Source: Luteibacter aegosomatissinici
GTDB taxonomy: Bacteria > Pseudomonadota > Gammaproteobacteria > Xanthomonadales > Rhodanobacteraceae
DNA: 64,000 nucleotides
NCBI RefSeq assembly: GCF_023078495.1
Contig: NZ_CP095742.1
Location: forward strand, 3,658,001-3,722,000
Reading direction: 5' to 3'
A program made the translations under genes and the position numbers. A model generated the notes under the pieces. The model saw only the letters and a program-made list of their open reading frames with translations. It had not been told where the DNA came from and made no database searches. Shown here piece by piece: positions 59,778-64,000 of this stretch; positions within the stretch are counted from its first letter, which is position 1, and the number at the start of each line of letters is the position of its first letter.

Positions 59778-60514
59778 TGCAGGAACCCTTGCAGCTTGCT
59801 CTCGATGTGCCGCGGGTTATCGCCCTGCGCGATCGAGACGAGGCCTTCCACCAGGATTTCGCGCATTTGCGAGCGCTGGCGGGCGAGGCCCTTCAGGCGC
59901 GCCGCCATGGGCAGCGCGAGCAGGTTAGCCAGGCCAATACCATAGATGGTGGCGACGAACGCCGCGGCAATACCGTGGCCCAGCTTGCTGGGCTCGGCCA
60001 GGTTCTGCATGACGGCCATCAGGCCCATGACGGCACCGATGATGCCCATCGTCGGTGAATAGGCGCCGGCGTTCTCGAACACTTTTGCCGCTTCGATATC
60101 GATGTGTTCGCGGGTGAAGACTTCCACCTCGAGCACGGAGCGCATGGCATCCGGCTCGGTGCCATCCACCAAAAGCTGAAGCCCCTTCTTGATGAAGGGG
60201 TCCTGTTCGCGTTCGATGGCGGGCTCCAGGCCGAGCAGGCCGGTGCGTCGCGAGATTTCGCTCCAGCCGACGATACGGCTGACGAGGTTTTCCGATTCGA
60301 TATCCGGCGGGCGGTACACCCATGGCAGCATGGCCCACGCGCGTTTCAGCACGGTGCCGGGGGTCTGCACGAGCAACGCGGCAAACGTGCCGAGGAAAAC
60401 GATCACGAAGGCGGCCGGGTTCCACAGGGCATCGATGCTCGAGCCCTTCAGGATGGTCCCTACGATGATGACCACGAAAGCCAGGATCGTGCCGACGACG
60501 CTCACGATATCCAT
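59774..60514 (-). CDS. motC: Flagellar stator protein MotC (MotA family)
   Basis: 246 residues with four membrane helices in the MotA arrangement: two at the N-terminus (VGTILAFVVIIVGTIL and AAFVIVFLGTFAALLV) and two after the cytoplasmic loop (YSPTMGIIGAVMGLMAVMQNL and GIAAAFVATIYGIGLANLLALPMA). The loop carries charged residues that contact FliG. It lies one base after cheA. In Pseudomonas, MotCD is the stator set needed for swarming. Confidence 0.92.
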   Translation of the reverse strand: MDIVSVVGTILAFVVIIVGTILKGSSIDALWNPAAFVIVFLGTFAALLVQTPGTVLKRAWAMLPWVYRPPDIESENLVSRIVGWSEISRRTGLLGLEPAIEREQDPFIKKGLQLLVDGTEPDAMRSVLEVEVFTREHIDIEAAKVFENAGAYSPTMGIIGAVMGLMAVMQNLAEPSKLGHGIAAAFVATIYGIGLANLLALPMAARLKGLARQRSQMREILVEGLVSIAQGDNPRHIESKLQGFLQ

Positions 60515-60515
60515 A

Positions 60516-62630
60516 TCAGACAGCCATCCTCAGGCTGGGCAGCACCTGGCCACTGTCATCGGCCAGGCCTGCGAGGTCGAGTACAAGCGAGATGCGCCCG
60601 TCACCGGTGATGGTCGCGCCGGCCACGCCAGGCACTTCCTTCAGGAACGGGCCGAGCGGCTTGGCCATCACGTCTTCACGGCCGAGCACTTCATCCACCA
60701 GGCAGCCCAGCGTTTGATGGCCGATCTGCACGACGACCACATGGCCTCCCCTGCCCTTTACGCCCGCCCAGTTGCCCAGGTCAGCAAGCGGTAGCGCGCG
60801 GTTGCGGTGCGCGGCAACGATGCGGCCATCCAGCTCCTGCACCTGGCCTTCGGAGAGCTCAAAGACCTCGGCGACGTTGGACATGGGCAGGCTCAGCAGG
60901 CGGTTACCCACGCGGATCATGAGCACGCGCAGGATGGCGAGGGTCAACGGGACCGACAGGCGCACCGTGCTGCCATGGCCTACCCGTGAGTCGATCGACA
61001 GCGTACCGCCGAGTTCGACGATCTTGGTCTTGACCACGTCCATGCCGACGCCGCGGCCAGAGATATCCGATACCTGGCTGGCGGTGGAGAAACCCGGGCG
61101 AAACACGATCTCGTAGCATTCACGCTCATCGAGTCGTGCAGCCTGTTCTTCGTCCATCAGGCCCTTCTCGACGGCCTTGCGACGCAGGACCTCGGGATCC
61201 ATGCCCTTGCCATCGTCGGTGACCGTAATGACGATGCGATCGCCATACTGTCCGGCGGCGAGGCGCACCGTGCCAGAACGTGACTTACCAGCCTGCTCGC
61301 GCACATCGGGCATTTCAATGCCGTGGTCCACGGCGTTGCGCAGCAAATGCACGAGCGGATCGGCCAGCGCTTCGACCACGGTGCGGTCGATATCGGTGTC
61401 TTCACCCTCGGTGACGAGTTCGATTTCCTTGCCCAACTGGCGTGCCAGGTCGCGCACGATGCGCGGGAAACGGGAGAACAGCTTGCCGACCGGCTGCATG
61501 CGCATGCGCAGCACGGCGTTCTGCAGGTCTTCGGCCACGCGCTCGAGTTCACCGATGGCGCGCTCCATCGGATCGTTGGTGCCACGCGGCGCTAGGTTCG
61601 TCAGGCGGTTGCGAACCAGGACGAGTTCGCCGGCCGCATCGACCAGGCTGTCGAGGCGGTGTGTGTCGACGCGGACCGTGGTGTCGGCGGCGGCAGTGGG
61701 TTGACGTTTTTCGGTGGCGGGCGCGGGTTTCGGTTTGGTCGCTGTAACGGCTGGTGCTTCGACCGGCGACGTCGCGGCAATCGGAGTGGCTGCGGGCGAC
61801 GTGTGAGCAGGGGCGTCGTTGATCGCGGGCGAGCCCGCTCCTAGAGGGGTTTCGCCATTCGCGGACGGTGCGGCTGCCGATGGGTCAGCGGTGCCGCTGG
61901 GGGCGCCGGTGCCGTAGAGCTGGTCGAGCAACGCTTCGAACTCGTCGTCGCTGATAGTGTTGCTTTCGGGCGCGGGGGCGGCCGCTTCTGCAACCGGCTC
62001 GGCGGGCGCCACGGCATCGGCACCGGGGGCGCCCGTGCCGTACAGCGAATCGAGCAGCGATTCGAATTCGTCGTCGGAGATGGTGCCGGACTCAACCGGT
62101 GCAGGTGCACGTTCGGTGCGCGCTGCGTCGAGCATCGCCTCGAACTCATCTTCGATGGGGTCGTACGCCTTGGCTGGTGCCGATACCGCAGCGGCCTTTG
62201 GCGCGCTGACAGGTACGGCGAGCGCGACCGGCGCCGCCGATGCCGCGCGGCCGGGTACGACCAGGCGATCGAGCAGCGAACGCGGCGCAGGCTCGGCCGG
62301 CACCCCGGCATCGGCCGCACGCATCATGTCGTTCAGCAGATCGAGCGACTCGAGCAAGGCATCCATCAAGGCAGCATTGAGCACGAGCGCGCCATTACGC
62401 GCCTCGTTCAGCAGATCCTCCGCACGGTGGCACAGTTCCACCATGGCGTTCAGGCCAAGGAAGCCCGCACCGCCCTTCACGGTATGGAACGCACGGAACA
62501 CCGCGTTCAGGAGCTCGCTATCCTCCGGCGAGGCCTCGAGATCCACGAGCTGTTCGCCCAGGGTCTCAAGTAGTTCGCGGGCCTCGATCAGGAAGACGTT
62601 GAGCAGCTCGTTGTCCAGCTCCACGCTCAT
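60516..62630 (-). CDS. cheA: Chemotaxis histidine kinase CheA (flagellar)
   Basis: 704 residues: P1 phosphotransfer domain with phospho-His 49 (FRAFHTVKGGAGFLG), a long Pro/Ala-rich linker (about 105-315) in place of a classic P2 domain, P3 dimerisation, P4 ATPase (LVHLLRNAVDHGIEMP, DDGKGMDP, SGRGVGMDVV) and C-terminal CheW-like P5. The linker holds three copies of a short acidic-hydrophobic motif (158-172, 184-198, 226-240) resembling CheY-docking peptides of FliM and CheZ, and one copy of the dispersed repeat translated in frame (about 262-272). ATG 62630 lies seven bases after cheZ. Confidence 0.95.
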   Translation of the reverse strand: MSVELDNELLNVFLIEARELLETLGEQLVDLEASPEDSELLNAVFRAFHTVKGGAGFLGLNAMVELCHRAEDLLNEARNGALVLNAALMDALLESLDLLNDMMRAADAGVPAEPAPRSLLDRLVVPGRAASAAPVALAVPVSAPKAAAVSAPAKAYDPIEDEFEAMLDAARTERAPAPVESGTISDDEFESLLDSLYGTGAPGADAVAPAEPVAEAAAPAPESNTISDDEFEALLDQLYGTGAPSGTADPSAAAPSANGETPLGAGSPAINDAPAHTSPAATPIAATSPVEAPAVTATKPKPAPATEKRQPTAAADTTVRVDTHRLDSLVDAAGELVLVRNRLTNLAPRGTNDPMERAIGELERVAEDLQNAVLRMRMQPVGKLFSRFPRIVRDLARQLGKEIELVTEGEDTDIDRTVVEALADPLVHLLRNAVDHGIEMPDVREQAGKSRSGTVRLAAGQYGDRIVITVTDDGKGMDPEVLRRKAVEKGLMDEEQAARLDERECYEIVFRPGFSTASQVSDISGRGVGMDVVKTKIVELGGTLSIDSRVGHGSTVRLSVPLTLAILRVLMIRVGNRLLSLPMSNVAEVFELSEGQVQELDGRIVAAHRNRALPLADLGNWAGVKGRGGHVVVVQIGHQTLGCLVDEVLGREDVMAKPLGPFLKEVPGVAGATITGDGRISLVLDLAGLADDSGQVLPSLRMAV
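61821..61843 (-). repeat. REP-like palindromic repeat inside the cheA reading frame
   Basis: On the minus strand the sequence runs TAGGAGCGGGCTCGCCCG followed by CGATC: head TAGGAGC, hairpin GCGGGC-TC-GCCCGC and GAT tail, as in the intergenic copies at 36205, 47390 and 50215. It encodes part of the flexible CheA linker. Confidence 0.75.
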
Positions 62631-62637
62631 GGCGGGC

Positions 62638-63279
62638 TCAGAAACCGAATTCGCTGAGCAGGCGATCCACTTCGTCCTGGCTGACCTTGTCGGCGGCGGG
62701 CGCATTGGCACCTGCCAGCGAACCGGTCAGGCGCACCAGCTCCACCAGCGAGTTTTCGACCTTGGCCATGAAGGCCTCGACCTGGGCAACGCGCTGGCCG
62801 GAAAGATCCTGCCAGGACTGCGCTTCCACCATTTCGCCGAAGCCGATATCGCAGTTCTGGGCAAAATCACCCACGCGCACCGCCAGCGACGTGGCATTGG
62901 CGGTGAATGCGGGATCGGCCTGGTCGAGCACGAGAAGCTCGTCGGCCTGCCTGGCGAGCGCCTGTGCCTGCGGGCGAAGTTTCTCACTGAAGTCGAGCGT
63001 GCGATGCGCCGCCTGCGAGCTCATCTCGAGCACATCGCGCAGGTGTTTGCGCGCATCGCTCATGGTGCCAGGCACGCCATCGCTGGAAATATCCGAAGCA
63101 AGGCGGCGGGCGGATTCGTGCAGGTCGCGTGCGAGGTGGCCCAGGGCCAGGAACAAATGCTGTTCGCGGCTGCGCAGCAGGCGATCGAGCGCTTGCTCGA
63201 AGGCCGCGCTGTCGTCGGCATCGAGTAGCTCGCGCAGTTCGGGTGCCACGTCCTGGCCAGCGGAAATCATCGTATTCAT
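62638..63279 (-). CDS. cheZ: Chemotaxis protein CheZ (CheY-P phosphatase)
   Basis: 213-residue helical protein that speeds loss of phosphate from CheY. The catalytic region reads AQSWQDLSGQRV, with the Asp and Gln of the active site, and the C-terminus KVSQDEVDRLLSEFGF is the CheY-binding helix seen at the end of E. coli CheZ. It lies between cheY and cheA with nine and seven bases of spacing. The ATG at 63279 is followed by a second Met three codons later. Confidence 0.93.
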   Translation of the reverse strand: MNTMISAGQDVAPELRELLDADDSAAFEQALDRLLRSREQHLFLALGHLARDLHESARRLASDISSDGVPGTMSDARKHLRDVLEMSSQAAHRTLDFSEKLRPQAQALARQADELLVLDQADPAFTANATSLAVRVGDFAQNCDIGFGEMVEAQSWQDLSGQRVAQVEAFMAKVENSLVELVRLTGSLAGANAPAADKVSQDEVDRLLSEFGF

Positions 63280-63288
63280 GTTAGTCCC

Positions 63289-63690
63289 TTAGCCCGCGGC
63301 CGCGGCGAGGCGTTCAAAGATCTTGTCGAGCTTTTCCTTGAGCGTGACAGCCGTGAACGGCTTCACGACGTAACCATTCACGCCGCTCTGCGCGGCGGCA
63401 ATGATCTGGTCGCGGTTGTTCTCGGCGGTCACCATCAGCACCGGCAGCGATTTCAGGTTGGCGTCCGCGCGGATGGCCCGGAGCAGGTCGATGCCGGTCA
63501 TGTTCGGCATGTTCCAGTCGGTGACCACCAGATCGATCGGCTGCGAGCGCAGCAGTGCCAGCGCCGCGTTACCGTCCTCCGCTTCCTGGATGAGCGTGTT
63601 GGTGAAACCCAGCTCTACCAGCAAGTTACGGACGATTCGCCGCATGGTGGAGAAATCGTCCACCACGAGGATTTTCATGTTCTTGTCCAA
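63289..63690 (-). CDS. cheY: Chemotaxis response regulator CheY
   Basis: 133-residue receiver domain that carries the signal to the flagellar switch. Motifs: [20 protein letters not shown], phospho-acceptor Asp in [17 protein letters not shown], Thr in VLMVTAENN and Lys in [15 protein letters not shown]. The best start is TTG 63690 (GGAG six bases before), giving [12 protein letters not shown] in line with other CheY proteins; ATG 63678 is an alternative. It lies 30 bases after fliA. Confidence 0.94.
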   Translation of the reverse strand: MDKNMKILVVDDFSTMRRIVRNLLVELGFTNTLIQEAEDGNAALALLRSQPIDLVVTDWNMPNMTGIDLLRAIRADANLKSLPVLMVTAENNRDQIIAAAQSGVNGYVVKPFTAVTLKEKLDKIFERLAAAAG

Positions 63691-63720
63691 AGCGCTCTCC
63701 GCCTTACAGCCGCGTATTTC

Positions 63721-64000
63721 TTAGTGTTTGTCTTTCCAACCCGACATGCGAGCCCGGAGACGGATCAGGGCCTGGCCATGGATCTGGCACACGCGCGATT
63801 CGCTAACTCCCAGCACCGCACCGATTTCCTTCAGGTTGAGTTCTTCATCGTAGTACAGCGACATCACCAGCTTTTCGCGCTCGGGCAGCCCGTCGATCGA
63901 TTCGGCGAGCGCGCTGCGCATGCCGTCCTGCTCGAACAAGCCATCCGGGCCCGAAGCGTCCGGGTCGGCAACGTCGATGGCGGAACCTTCGTCGCCCTCG
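63721..64000 (-). CDS. fliA: Flagellar sigma factor FliA (sigma-28), C-terminal end (partial)
   Basis: The gene runs off the right edge; 92 residues and the stop are visible. They include sigma region 4: LPEREKLVMSLYYDEELNLKEIGAVLGVSESRVCQIHGQALIRLRARM, with the helix-turn-helix that reads the -35 element. The wording YYDEELNLKEIG and the VCQIHGQAL motif are typical of FliA. It heads the chemotaxis-motor block in this orientation, as in Pseudomonas. Confidence 0.93.
   Translation of the reverse strand, partial: EGDEGSAIDVADPDASGPDGLFEQDGMRSALAESIDGLPEREKLVMSLYYDEELNLKEIGAVLGVSESRVCQIHGQALIRLRARMSGWKDKH

Overview
The window is GC-rich chromosomal DNA from a gammaproteobacterium. The gene neighbourhoods point to the Xanthomonadales (Lysobacterales), most likely a Rhodanobacteraceae member such as Luteibacter, Dyella or Rhodanobacter: gshB facing pilGHIJ-chpABC, tonB-algH-ruvX-pyrB, pilT-pilU beside proC-yggT, and a Pseudomonas-type fliA-cheYZA-motCD-parA-cheW block. 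The genus is inferred from gene order and protein likeness, not from a search. I saw no rRNA, tRNA, CRISPR, insertion sequence or prophage.

Layout. 1-1.3 kb: end of proS, an H-NS-type gene and a tautomerase. 1.3-4.0 kb (minus strand): an SPFH protein, NfeD and a ThrE-type exporter. 4.0-16.6 kb (minus strand): one large efflux operon made of a periplasmic adaptor, an ATPase, six FtsX/MacB-type permeases in three A-B pairs, an NtrC-type response regulator and a histidine kinase. It starts at a near-perfect sigma-54 promoter preceded by tandem palindromes, so it looks autoregulated. 16.7-17.6 kb: hemP under a Fur box, with an unrecognised downstream gene. 17.7-29.9 kb (minus strand): the type IV pilus Chp chemosensory system, pilG-H-I-J-chpA-B-C, without a pilK gene and with an altered ChpB active site.

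30.1-36.9 kb (mostly plus strand): gshB, a TonB-like protein, algH/yqgE, ruvX, pyrB, a large lipoprotein and a BON-domain protein. 36.9-40.8 kb: pilT-pilU on the minus strand, diverging from proC-yggT. 40.8-46.8 kb: hrpA and relA overlapping on the minus strand. 46.9-56.6 kb (plus strand): dps, an NdvB-like GH17-GT2 glucan synthase, tamA-tamB and two small membrane-protein ORFs. 56.6-64 kb (minus strand): the flagellar chemotaxis and motor operon from fliA (cut by the window end) through cheY, cheZ, cheA, motC, motD, parA, two CheW-domain genes and a DUF2802 gene.

How it fits together. The window holds two complete motility-control systems, one for twitching and one for swimming, plus pilus retraction motors. 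It also holds envelope assembly (TamAB), envelope polysaccharide (NdvB), stress functions (RelA, Dps, H-NS, GshB) and a two-component-controlled export system. The points most worth following up are the sigma-54 efflux operon with amplified permease pairs, CheY-docking-like repeats in the CheA linker, a dispersed palindromic repeat that has also entered the cheA reading frame, and the apparent loss of methylation-type adaptation in the Chp cluster.
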